Assembly: GCF_042648805.1 (NCBI RefSeq)
Contig: NZ_JBHRXZ010000022.1
Coordinates: 558,001 to 622,000 of the forward strand
Source of the DNA: Azomonas tarimensis
GTDB taxonomy: Bacteria > Pseudomonadota > Gammaproteobacteria > Pseudomonadales > Pseudomonadaceae
Length of the DNA stretch: 64,000 bases
Direction: 5' to 3'
The notes beneath the pieces were generated by a model, which was not told where the DNA came from, searched no databases, and saw only the letters and a program-made list of their open reading frames with translations. The position numbers were made by a program, and so were the translations under genes. The stretch's first letter is position 1. Every line of letters begins with the position of its first letter. Below are positions 18,661-26,656 of this stretch, piece after piece.

Positions 18661-20411
18661 GACACCGCTTCCACATGCCGAAGCTGTGCGCGCGCCTGCT
18701 CGACGACGGCGATGAAGGCCGCGTTCATGTCGGCCGCGCCGCCGTCGCCCGCGCGTTGGCGCACGTCGTGCGGCGTGCCGATGGCGAGCAGCGTGCCCGC
18801 GTCCTGGATCACGATGCGGTCGCAGTATTCGGCTTCCTCCATGAAATGGGTGGTAACGACGATGGTGGTGCCCGCCGCCGCCAATGCGGTGATGCGGCGC
18901 CAGAACGCACGCCGGGCCAGCGGGTCGATGCCGCTGGTGGGTTCGTCCAGGAACAGGATGTCCGGCACATGCAGCAGCGCAGCGGCCATCGCCAGTCGCT
19001 GCTTGTAACCGCCCGGCAGGTCGCCGCTGCGCGCATGGGCCTGTTGCGTCAGGTCGTACTGCTGCAGCAGCGTGGCGATGCGCTCGCGCAAGGCCGCGCC
19101 CGACAGGCCATAGGCGCCGCCGAAGAACGCCAGGTTCTCGGCGACGGAAAGATTGCCGTAGAGCGCGAACTTCTGCGACACGTAGCCGATGCGCCGCCGC
19201 GCTGCCGCCCGCGTGGTGCGCAGGTCCACGCCCGCCACGCGCAGATGGCCGCTGCTGGCCGGCAGCAGGCCGCAGAGCATGCGGAAGGTCGTGGTCTTGC
19301 CCGCGCCATTGGGGCCGAGCAGACCGAAGATTTCCCCGCGCCGCACGCTGAAGGTGGTGCTGGCGACGGCCGTGAAGTCCCCGAAACGGCGCACCAGGTC
19401 GCGGACTTCGATGGCGGGCGCCTGGTCGTCAGGCTCTGGCGGATGGCCGCTGCCGCGCTCGTCCGGCAGGTGTGGCACCTCGGTTGGCTGCTGCGCCCTC
19501 AACAGGGTGAGCACACCATCCTCCAGCCGCGCCGGGACGGTCTTGCATGCGGCGTCCCCCAGCAGCGCATGGATGCGTGCCGGGTCGGCATCCGGTCGCT
19601 GGATGAAGCGAACCTCGCCACCCTCTGGCACCGCGTCGATGATGCTGGCGGCCGCATCCAGCAAGCGGGCCTGCAACGTGCGGGCCGGCATGCCGGCGGG
19701 CGGCGTGGCGATGCGGCACAGCCCCTCCGCCGGTTCGCACAGCGATTGCGGGCGGCCTTCGGCCAGCACCTTGCCCTGGTGCAGCACGAACACCTGGGCG
19801 CAGCGCTCGGCCTCGTCCAGATAAGCGGTGCTCACGACGACGCTGAGCCGTTCGTCTGCCACCAGTTGCTGCACGATCTGCCACAGCTCGCGGCGCGACA
19901 GCGGATCGACGCCAACGGTGGGCTCGTCCAGCAGCAACAGATCGGGCGAGCGCACCAGGGTGCAGGCCAGCCCCAGCTTCTGCTTCATGCCGCCGGAGAG
20001 CTGGCCGGCAAGCCGTCCGGTGAAGCGGGCCAGGTCGGTCATCGCCAGCAGGCGCGCGAAACGCTCGCGCCGCTGCGCCGGGGCCACGCCGTGCAGATCG
20101 GCGTACAGGTCGAGGTTTTCCTGCACGCTCAGATCCTCGTAGAGACCGAAGCGCTGCGGCATGTAGCCGATGCGGTCCTGCACCGCCTGCGGCTGCGCGG
20201 CCACGTCCAGGCCCAGCACATGCAGCGAACCCGCGCCCGGCCGCATCAGCCCGGCGACCAGCCGCAGCAGCGTGGTCTTGCCCGCGCCGTCGGGGCCGAC
20301 CAGCGCCGTCAGGCGGCCGGCCGGGATGTCCAGTGCAACGCCATCGAGCGCCGGGACACCGCTGAACGATTTGACCAGGCCACGCGCCTGTACCACCGGC
20401 GCCGCCGTCAT
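18657..20411 (-). CDS. Tandem ABC ATPase (YbhF-like)
   Basis: A 584-residue protein made of two fused ABC domains. The first has Walker A GPDGAGKTT, signature LSGGMKQK and Walker B LLLLDEPTVG. The second has Walker A GPNGAGKTT, signature altered to LPGGYKQR and Walker B ILFLDEPTSG. It energises the two permeases. The start at 20411 overlaps the end of the HlyD gene by four bases. The much longer frame extending upstream only shadows the HlyD gene. Confidence 0.92.
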   Translation of the reverse strand: MTAAPVVQARGLVKSFSGVPALDGVALDIPAGRLTALVGPDGAGKTTLLRLVAGLMRPGAGSLHVLGLDVAAQPQAVQDRIGYMPQRFGLYEDLSVQENLDLYADLHGVAPAQRRERFARLLAMTDLARFTGRLAGQLSGGMKQKLGLACTLVRSPDLLLLDEPTVGVDPLSRRELWQIVQQLVADERLSVVVSTAYLDEAERCAQVFVLHQGKVLAEGRPQSLCEPAEGLCRIATPPAGMPARTLQARLLDAAASIIDAVPEGGEVRFIQRPDADPARIHALLGDAACKTVPARLEDGVLTLLRAQQPTEVPHLPDERGSGHPPEPDDQAPAIEVRDLVRRFGDFTAVASTTFSVRRGEIFGLLGPNGAGKTTTFRMLCGLLPASSGHLRVAGVDLRTTRAAARRRIGYVSQKFALYGNLSVAENLAFFGGAYGLSGAALRERIATLLQQYDLTQQAHARSGDLPGGYKQRLAMAAALLHVPDILFLDEPTSGIDPLARRAFWRRITALAAAGTTIVVTTHFMEEAEYCDRIVIQDAGTLLAIGTPHDVRQRAGDGGAADMNAAFIAVVEQARAQLRHVEAVS

Positions 20412-21418
20412 GGGTGCCTGCCTCGCGGCGCGTCGAGCGCCAGCGTCACGGTGGCCGGCATACCCAGGCGCAGGCGGTCGTCGGTATCCTGAACGCGCAC
20501 GCGAATCTCGTAGACCAGGCTGGTGCGCAACTCCTCGGTCTGCACCGATTTCGGGGTGAACTCGGCCACCGACGAGATATATCCCACCGTCCCGTCGATG
20601 GCTTGATCGGGATGGCTGTCGGTGCTGACCCGCGCCGGCATGCCGGCACGCACATGGCCCAACTGCGGTTCGGTGATATAGGCACGTATCCACTTCGGAT
20701 CGGCCAGCGCCAACGCGAAGACCGGCTTCTGCGGCGAGGCCATGTCGCCGACCTCCAGCAAGCGCGAGCGGATCACTGCGGCGGCAGGCGCCTTCAATTC
20801 GGCTTGCGCCAGACGATGCTCCAGCAACGCCAGTTCCGCACGTGTCGCGCGCAGTAGCGCCTCGGCCTGCGCGATGTCTTCGTCCCGTGGCCCCAGTCGT
20901 GTCAGTTCCAGCGCCTTGCTGGCATCCTGCTTTTGAGCAAGCGCCACCCGTAGCCGGGCGGCGGCCTGTTCGAGTTCCTGTCGGCTGACTGCGCGGCCAT
21001 CGGTGTCCTGAGCGATGTTGCGCAAACGGTTCAATTCCTGTTGGGCGAGAACCGTATCGGCTGCCGCCGCCTCTGCACGGGCCTGCGCCTGGCCGATTTC
21101 CTCCGGCCGAGAGCCGTTGCGCAGGCGCAGCAGCGCTTGCTCCTGGGCTTCGACCGCAGCGCGGGCTTGCTCTACCTGCAAGGCGAGCGTGCGGGTGTCG
21201 AGCACGGCCAACACCTGTCCGGGCTGCACCCGGTCGCCTTCCTCGGCGCGCAATTCGTGGATGCGCTCGCTGCCGCCGAAGGCGAGCGAGACCTGGCGGA
21301 CATCGACATTGCCATACAGCACCAGCGCGTCGCCGGGTACTGTGGAACGGGTCATCCACCAGGCTCCAGCCCCCACGAGGGCCAATGCGACGACTCCTGC
21401 GATGACCCGCTTTTTCAT
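20408..21418 (-). CDS. HlyD-type periplasmic adaptor (YbhG-like)
   Basis: A 336-residue membrane-fusion protein with an N-terminal membrane anchor (residues 5-22). It has a split lipoyl/barrel domain (DVRQVSLAFGGSERI) and a long coiled-coil hairpin (about 80-210, rich in Gln/Ala/Glu). It links the inner-membrane ABC unit to the outer-membrane factor. First gene of the efflux operon, transcribed away from tetR across a 117-base shared promoter region. ATG 21418 was preferred over an upstream in-frame ATG (21454) because the anchor begins there. Confidence 0.9.
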   Translation of the reverse strand: MKKRVIAGVVALALVGAGAWWMTRSTVPGDALVLYGNVDVRQVSLAFGGSERIHELRAEEGDRVQPGQVLAVLDTRTLALQVEQARAAVEAQEQALLRLRNGSRPEEIGQAQARAEAAAADTVLAQQELNRLRNIAQDTDGRAVSRQELEQAAARLRVALAQKQDASKALELTRLGPRDEDIAQAEALLRATRAELALLEHRLAQAELKAPAAAVIRSRLLEVGDMASPQKPVFALALADPKWIRAYITEPQLGHVRAGMPARVSTDSHPDQAIDGTVGYISSVAEFTPKSVQTEELRTSLVYEIRVRVQDTDDRLRLGMPATVTLALDAPRGRHP

Positions 21419-21465
21419 GATCGGACTCCCTGGACGAGTGCGTGATGGACTCACTATAGCTTAAA

Positions 21466-21482
21466 TTCAAATTGAATTTGAA
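21466..21482. promoter_or_regulatory. Candidate TetR operator
   Basis: A perfect 8-1-8 palindrome, TTCAAATT-G-AATTTGAA, lies in an AT-rich stretch between the divergent HlyD-operon and tetR starts. Size, symmetry and place fit the operator of the adjacent TetR-family repressor. Binding is inferred. Confidence 0.7.
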
Positions 21483-21535
21483 CTATTTTCAGGTGACACT
21501 ACGAATATGTCGATGAATCACCCAATAAACGGCCG

Positions 21536-22183
21536 ATGAGCAAACCCCGCCGCGCCCCACGCACAGACGGCGATAGCACCCGCGCCAAGCTGCTGGATGC
21601 CGCCGGCCGCCTGTTCGCCGAATGCGGCTATGCCGGAGCGGCCAGCAAGGCCATCTGCGAAGCGGCAGGCACCGACCTGGCCGCGATCAACTATCACTTC
21701 GGCAACCGCGATGGCCTCTATCGCGCCGTCCTGCATGAAGGTCACAAGCATTTCGTCAGCCTTGAGGACTTGACCGCGCTGGCGCAGTCTGTCCTGTCAC
21801 CGCAGCAGAAGCTGGAAGCCTTCATCGACGGCATGGTGGCCAGCCTGTTCGATGACAAGGGTTGGCACAACCGTGTCTGCGCACGGGAAGTCCTGGCACC
21901 CTCGCCGCATTTCGCCAGCCTCATCGGCGAAGGCGTGATGCCCAAATTCCGGCTGGTTGCGGACATACTTGGCGACATTACCGGCATCCCCCCAGGCGAC
22001 CCGGCGCTGGCGCGCTGCGTGGTCAGCATCATGGCACCCTGCCTGATGCTGCTGGTGATCGACCGCGATACGCCCAACCCATTCCAGGCGCTGCTCTCGC
22101 AGCCGGTGGAAGAACTGGCCGCGCATTTGAAGCGGTTTGCAGTGGCGGGATTGCTGGCTGAGCGTAGCGCTCGGCAACGCTGA
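21536..22183 (+). CDS. TetR/CecR-family repressor of the efflux operon
   Basis: A 215-residue regulator. The N-terminal HTH (LLDAAGRLFAECGYAGAASK, then AAINYHFGNRDGLYRAVL) is TetR-like. The C-terminal half resembles the CecR/DUF1956 group, whose E. coli member controls ybhGFSR, the same type of transporter as here. Divergent from the HlyD gene with a palindrome in between. The ATG at 21536 follows a weak ribosome site. Confidence 0.88.
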   Translation: MSKPRRAPRTDGDSTRAKLLDAAGRLFAECGYAGAASKAICEAAGTDLAAINYHFGNRDGLYRAVLHEGHKHFVSLEDLTALAQSVLSPQQKLEAFIDGMVASLFDDKGWHNRVCAREVLAPSPHFASLIGEGVMPKFRLVADILGDITGIPPGDPALARCVVSIMAPCLMLLVIDRDTPNPFQALLSQPVEELAAHLKRFAVAGLLAERSARQR

Positions 22184-22233
22184 GGCCTGTCACTTCGCAA
22201 ACAATGCCGACGCGATGCAGATGCATTCATCGC

Positions 22234-22595
22234 TCACGACACCGATAGGCCTCTCTGCCGCCCGATCTCCCACGACACCCCGCCACCGCGTACCGTCGCG
22301 GCGAGTTGCTGGCCCAGCCGCTGTTCGATCACCGGCCGCCACGGCACCAAGCTGAATCCCATGCCGTCATCGAGCATCGCGTAGCGACCGCTGGCGAGCA
22401 TGATGCTGCGCCGGTAAATGCCGCCCACGCGCTGCCCGTCTGCTGCCGGCCGATGCTCCAGGCCAGTGTCGGCGGCAATGTCCTTCGCGGCCTGCGCCAG
22501 TTCCCGATCGCGCAGCGTCCCCAGCAGATTGCGGGCGAGGATCACGCGCTGCCCGCGCCGTTCGGCCAGCCCTTGTTCGGCAAGGAAGTCGGCGC
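22234..22595 (-). pseudogene. Relaxase 3' fragment (duplicate of the end of the relaxase gene)
   Basis: About 120 codons that match the C-terminal end of the relaxase at 28,886-30,880, including the pattern GIYRRSxMLASGRYAMLDD and the terminal stop. Homology begins abruptly near 22,595, where the sequence changes to an MFS gene, so this is a remnant with no start of its own. It is in the same orientation as the intact gene. Confidence 0.85.
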
Positions 22596-23087
22596 GATGT
22601 CGATCCTGCGCGGCAAGGTGGCCGCCATCGCCAGCAGCGACACCAGACCGATGGCCGCGACGAACCAGTAGGCCATCGGCCAGCCCAGGCGCTGGTCTTC
22701 CGCCACGAAACTCGCGGCGATCGCTGCGCCGACGCCGAAGAAGATGCCATGCGGCAAGGCCGACACGATGCGCGCGACGATGAGAAACGTATAGCTCGCG
22801 CTCAACGCCGCAGCCGCATTGGCCAGGACGAACAAGGCCATGACCGCCAGCATCAGCGTCTTGCGCGACAGGTTTCCCGTCAGAGCCGCGAGGATCGGCG
22901 ATCCGAAGCTGACGCCCAGCGCATAGCCGCTAACGACCAGACCGGCCCGCGCCAGGTTAACGCCGAAATCGTCGGCGATCTGCGGCAGCACGCCGACGCT
23001 TGCGTATTCGGTGGTGCCGATGGCGAAGCCACCGACCATCATGGACAGCAAGGCGGGCAAGGTGCCGCGCTGGGTGGAAACGGCCAT
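22596..23087 (-). pseudogene. Truncated MFS transporter (AraJ-like), N-terminal part only
   Basis: The first roughly 165 residues of a major-facilitator permease are present (GGFAIGTTEYASVGVLPQIA, then RIVSALPHGIFFGVGAA). The family is normally about 390 residues. After ATLPRRIDI the frame runs into relaxase sequence and stops at 22,542. The start (ATG 23087, or TTG 23090) and the divergent LysR gene are intact. Five membrane segments remain; it is unlikely to work. Confidence 0.85.
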
Positions 23088-23196
23088 CAAGCACTCCAGA
23101 ATAGATGAATTGGATCGAGCCTTCCGAAGCGTAGGAGCAACAGCTATGATGAAATAGATGCTTTAGTTCAATTCATCATTGAAATGGATTCCTTGA

Positions 23197-24111
23197 ATGT
23201 CTCGGCAAAACATCAACCGCGCCTTCGAGATGGAAGTGTTCATCGCGGTGGTCGCCGCCGAAGGCTTCACTGCGGCCGCCGAGCCGTTGGGCATGACGGC
23301 CTCTGCCGTCAGCAAGCTCATCAATCGGCTGGAAACGCGCCTGGGGACAAAGCTGCTGCATCGCACCACACGCAAGCTGCAACTCACGCCCGAAGGCAGC
23401 GCCTTCCATGAACGCTGCCTGCGCATCCTCGACGACATCGACTGCGCCGAGCACGAGGCCGCACAGGTGGGATCGCCACGCGGGCGCGTGCGGATCAACA
23501 GCCATGTGGCCTTCGGCGTCCATTACCTGCTGCCGCGCCTGTCGGAATTTCTGGAACGCTTCCCGGACGTTCAACTGGACGTGACGCTGAGCGACATCGT
23601 GGTCGATCTGCTGGACGATCGCAGCGACGTGGCGATCCGCACCGGGCCGCTGCCCGATTCGCGTCTGACCCAGCGCCGGCTCGGCGCCAGCGGCCTGGTG
23701 GTGGTCGCCTCGCCGGACTATCTGCGGCGCGCCGGCACTCCCGAACGGCCCGAAGACCTGCACCAGTACCGGCGCCTGGGCTTCAACTACGCCCGGCATG
23801 TGGATGCCTGGCCCTTCATCGACGGTGATGGCGCGCACATCGCCATCGCACCGTCGGGCGACCTGCGCCTGGGCGATGGCGAGAGCATGCGCCAGATGGT
23901 GCTGGCCGGGGCCGGTGTCGCCCGCCTGACGCGTTACCACGTCGCAGCCGATCTTGCCGCCGGCCGGCTGGTGCCCTTGCTGGAAAACCACGACTGCGGT
24001 GCCGTGGAAGACATCCATGCGGTGTTCGTCGGCCCCGGCCGCCATGTGCCGGCCAGGGTCAGGGTGCTGCTCGATTTCCTGGCCGAACGGGTCGCGCAGG
24101 ACTGGGCTTGA
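23197..24111 (+). CDS. LysR-type regulator divergent from the truncated MFS gene
   Basis: A 304-residue LysR regulator. HTH at residues 10-65 (FIAVVAAEGFTAAAEPLGMT, then SAVSKLINRLE) plus effector domain (GRVRINSHVAFGVHYLLPRL). It belongs to the group that controls a neighbouring divergent efflux gene, here the broken MFS gene 109 bases away. Its 3' end is overlapped on the other strand by the extended reading of eexN copy 2. Confidence 0.88.
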   Translation: MSRQNINRAFEMEVFIAVVAAEGFTAAAEPLGMTASAVSKLINRLETRLGTKLLHRTTRKLQLTPEGSAFHERCLRILDDIDCAEHEAAQVGSPRGRVRINSHVAFGVHYLLPRLSEFLERFPDVQLDVTLSDIVVDLLDDRSDVAIRTGPLPDSRLTQRRLGASGLVVVASPDYLRRAGTPERPEDLHQYRRLGFNYARHVDAWPFIDGDGAHIAIAPSGDLRLGDGESMRQMVLAGAGVARLTRYHVAADLAAGRLVPLLENHDCGAVEDIHAVFVGPGRHVPARVRVLLDFLAERVAQDWA

Positions 24112-24404
24112 TCCATCAGCAGGACGGCCATCCGCCCACGGCAGAACTTGGGCGGATTCTCCGGCGGCGTATAGGGCACCTTGCCGTCGCCATAGAACCG
24201 CTTGCGCGTAGCTTCGGCCACCCGGTTGCACAGCACGTCGCCCAGCGTGGCGCGATCCGTCTTGCACTGTTGGCGTAGTTCTTTCAGGCGTGCAGGATCG
24301 GATGCCAATTCTTCAACGGTTGGCATGCCGGCCTGCTTGGGAGTTTCGGATTGTCCGCAGGCGGTCAGTACCACGGCCAGCAAAAGCGGCATTGCCTTCT
24401 TCAT
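23934..24404 (-). CDS. EexN-type lipoprotein, copy 2, with lost stop codon
   Basis: The first 87 codons (24,144-24,404) encode an EexN-like lipoprotein close to copy 1, with lipobox LTAC and PYTPP near the end. Where copy 1 has TTC-TGA, this copy reads TTC-TGC. The frame therefore runs on for 69 codons, antisense to the 3' end of the LysR gene, ending at 23,934. The tail is not EexN-like and is an accident of the junction. The product may be unstable or partly functional. Confidence 0.6.
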   Translation of the reverse strand: MKKAMPLLLAVVLTACGQSETPKQAGMPTVEELASDPARLKELRQQCKTDRATLGDVLCNRVAEATRKRFYGDGKVPYTPPENPPKFCRGRMAVLLMDQAQSCATRSARKSSSTLTLAGTWRPGPTNTAWMSSTAPQSWFSSKGTSRPAARSAATW

Positions 24405-25345
24405 GGCTGGGGTTCCTCGGTGGGATCGGGAATATGGCTTGGCGCAGGGCTGGTGCCTTCGGGAAATTCGATGGCCTGTACGCGCTCGATGAAGCGGGCC
24501 AGCGTTTCCGAAGGTTCGCTATCCACGCGCAGCAGGTAGGTCGTGAGCATCGGCGAGCGGCCGACCAACGGCCGCGCGACGACACCCTGTTCCCGGCTGG
24601 CCTCGATGTGCGCGGCCCCCGTCAGGCCCAGGGCGAAGCCCGCCGATACCAGCGCCATCATCAGGTCGCAGGTTGCTACCCGCTCGGCCACCAGCGGCTC
24701 CATGTCCACGCGGCGCAGCACGCGATCCACCTGCCGCGAATGGCCCTCGCACGCCTGCTGATCACACAGCACCAGCGGGTAGCGCAGTAGTTCTTCGAGC
24801 GGGATGCGTTTGTGGGCCAGCAAGGGATGCCGTGCGGGCACGGCCACCATCAGCGGATCGTTCCAGACGGGCAAGGCGACGATGCCATCGCCGACTTCAT
24901 CGGCACGGGCAAAGCCCACGTCGTATAGATCGTCGTGCAGGCCCTTGATCTGCTGCGCCAGCGGCACTTCGGTCAGGCGGATTTCGACTTCGGGTTCTTC
25001 CTGCCGACACAGCGCCAACAGGGCTGGCAGGCGCGACGGCGTGATGCCGTCGGACAACGCGATGCGCAACTGGCCGTGGAAGCCATTGGCCGCCGCTTTC
25101 ACGCTATCTCGTGCCTGCTGCAAGGTGGTAAACACGCGCGGCACGTGTTCCAGGAACAGCTTGCCCGCGCGGGTAAGCCGTGTGCTGCGCGTGGTGCGGG
25201 CGAACAGCACCACGCCCAGTTCTTCCTCCAGTTCCTTGATGGCGCGCGACAGCGGCGACTGTTCGATGTGCAGCTTCTCCGCTGCGCGGGCGAAGTGGAG
25301 TTCTTCGGCGACGGCCAGGAAGCAGCGCAAATGTCTCAGTTCCAT
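24144..25345 (-). repeat. eexN-lysR direct repeat, copy 2
   Basis: Second copy of the gene pair at 13,644-14,848, same orientation, starting at base 10,500 after it. It ends exactly at the EexN stop codon position, where the sequence switches to unrelated DNA. Confidence 0.85.
24401..25345 (-). CDS. LysR-type transcriptional regulator, copy 2
   Basis: A 314-residue LysR regulator nearly identical in protein sequence to copy 1 (13,904-14,848), with the same first 23 residues and the same four-base overlap with eexN. Upstream on the same strand lies the MFS gene (stop at 25,394). It appears intact. A 53-base piece of this copy (24,897-24,949) is found again at 35,771-35,823. Confidence 0.88.
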   Translation of the reverse strand: MELRHLRCFLAVAEELHFARAAEKLHIEQSPLSRAIKELEEELGVVLFARTTRSTRLTRAGKLFLEHVPRVFTTLQQARDSVKAAANGFHGQLRIALSDGITPSRLPALLALCRQEEPEVEIRLTEVPLAQQIKGLHDDLYDVGFARADEVGDGIVALPVWNDPLMVAVPARHPLLAHKRIPLEELLRYPLVLCDQQACEGHSRQVDRVLRRVDMEPLVAERVATCDLMMALVSAGFALGLTGAAHIEASREQGVVARPLVGRSPMLTTYLLRVDSEPSETLARFIERVQAIEFPEGTSPAPSHIPDPTEEPQP

Positions 25346-25393
25346 GAGGCCGGCCTCCGTCGTTCATTTGATTGGCTTACAACAGTTCATGAT

Positions 25394-26656
25394 TCACCCT
25401 TCATGAAAGTTGTTGGGTTGATCTGCGACCGACGCGCGTTTCGATGACGGGAATCCATGCGAACCGGCAGCCCCGGCGATCGCCAGAGCGGCAACGAGCA
25501 GGATCAGTACGCCCCAAGGGAAGGCGGACACGCCAAAAGTTTCGAGCAGGATGCCGCCGACGATTCCGCCACCGGCAATGGCGATGTTCCAGACCGTGAC
25601 GATCATGGATTGCGCCACGTCGGTGGCTTCCCCCGCCGTCTTGGCGGAAGCCGTCTGGAACAGCGTTGCCGCGCCGCCAAAGGCCAGCCCCCAGACGGCG
25701 ACGGACGCATAGACGACGGCCGGTGTGGTGCCGGCAATGCCGAGTGCCAGCGCGGAAAGCGCGAACAGCGCCGTGCTGACCAGTACCAATTCACGCAACC
25801 AGCGGTCGATCAGAACGCCGACGATCCAGATGCCCAGTAGCGCCGCTACACCAAAGACCAGCAGGACGAGATCGATCCGGTCCGCGATGCCGGCTGGGAC
25901 GAGAAAGGGCGCAATGTAGGTGTAGAGGATGTTGTGGGCCAGCACATAGGCGAGTGTGACGAACAGAACCGGTCGAATTCCCGGCAGAGTGAAAACCGTC
26001 CTGAGCGCAAACCCCTTCCCGCGCGCCTGTCCAGGGAAGTCCGGCACCTTTGCGATCACCCAGAACACGAGAATCACGGTCAGCGCGCTCATGAGGCCGA
26101 AGGTCACGCGCCAGCCGAAGGCCGCGCCCAGGAAGGTGCCGGCTGGAATGCCGAGCGAAAGCGCGATTGGTGTGCCCGCCATAGCGATCGCGATGGCGCG
26201 GCCCTTCAAGTGCTCGGGCACCATGCGGGCTGCATAGCCGGCCACCAACGCCCAAAGCAGCCCCGCAAATACACCGGCGAAGAAGCGGGCGACGAGTGTG
26301 ACGGCGTAGCTGTCGGAGAAGGCTGTCACCGTATTGACGACGGCGAAGCCGCTGATGGCGATCAGCAGCAACGGCCGGCGCCGCCAACCCTGCGTCGCCG
26401 TCGTCAGTGGAATGGCGGCAACCAGCGAGCCAATCGCATAGATGGTGACGAGTTGGCCGACCAGTGCCTCGGAGACGGCCAAGCTTTGCGCCATCTGTGG
26501 TAGCAGGCCAGCAGGCAGCGCTTCGGTCAGGATCGTGATGAAGGCCGCCATAGCCAACGCCAGCAGCGCGGCCAGAGGCAAGCGATCGTGGTCGCTCGAA
26601 GGAATGCCATTGCGTTCCTGAGAACGGATTTCGCTGTTCGTAGAGGCCGAATTCAT
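25394..26656 (-). CDS. MFS efflux transporter (AraJ/Cmx-like), 12 membrane segments
   Basis: A 420-residue major-facilitator permease with twelve predicted membrane segments. Motif A-like LTTATQGWRRRPLLLIAISG lies after segment 2, and motif C-like RAIAIAMAGTPIALSLGIP in segment 5. It is probably a drug or sugar-efflux antiporter; the substrate cannot be read from sequence. ATG overlaps the esterase stop by four bases, so it is the second gene of a two-gene operon. Confidence 0.87.
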   Translation of the reverse strand: MNSASTNSEIRSQERNGIPSSDHDRLPLAALLALAMAAFITILTEALPAGLLPQMAQSLAVSEALVGQLVTIYAIGSLVAAIPLTTATQGWRRRPLLLIAISGFAVVNTVTAFSDSYAVTLVARFFAGVFAGLLWALVAGYAARMVPEHLKGRAIAIAMAGTPIALSLGIPAGTFLGAAFGWRVTFGLMSALTVILVFWVIAKVPDFPGQARGKGFALRTVFTLPGIRPVLFVTLAYVLAHNILYTYIAPFLVPAGIADRIDLVLLVFGVAALLGIWIVGVLIDRWLRELVLVSTALFALSALALGIAGTTPAVVYASVAVWGLAFGGAATLFQTASAKTAGEATDVAQSMIVTVWNIAIAGGGIVGGILLETFGVSAFPWGVLILLVAALAIAGAAGSHGFPSSKRASVADQPNNFHEG

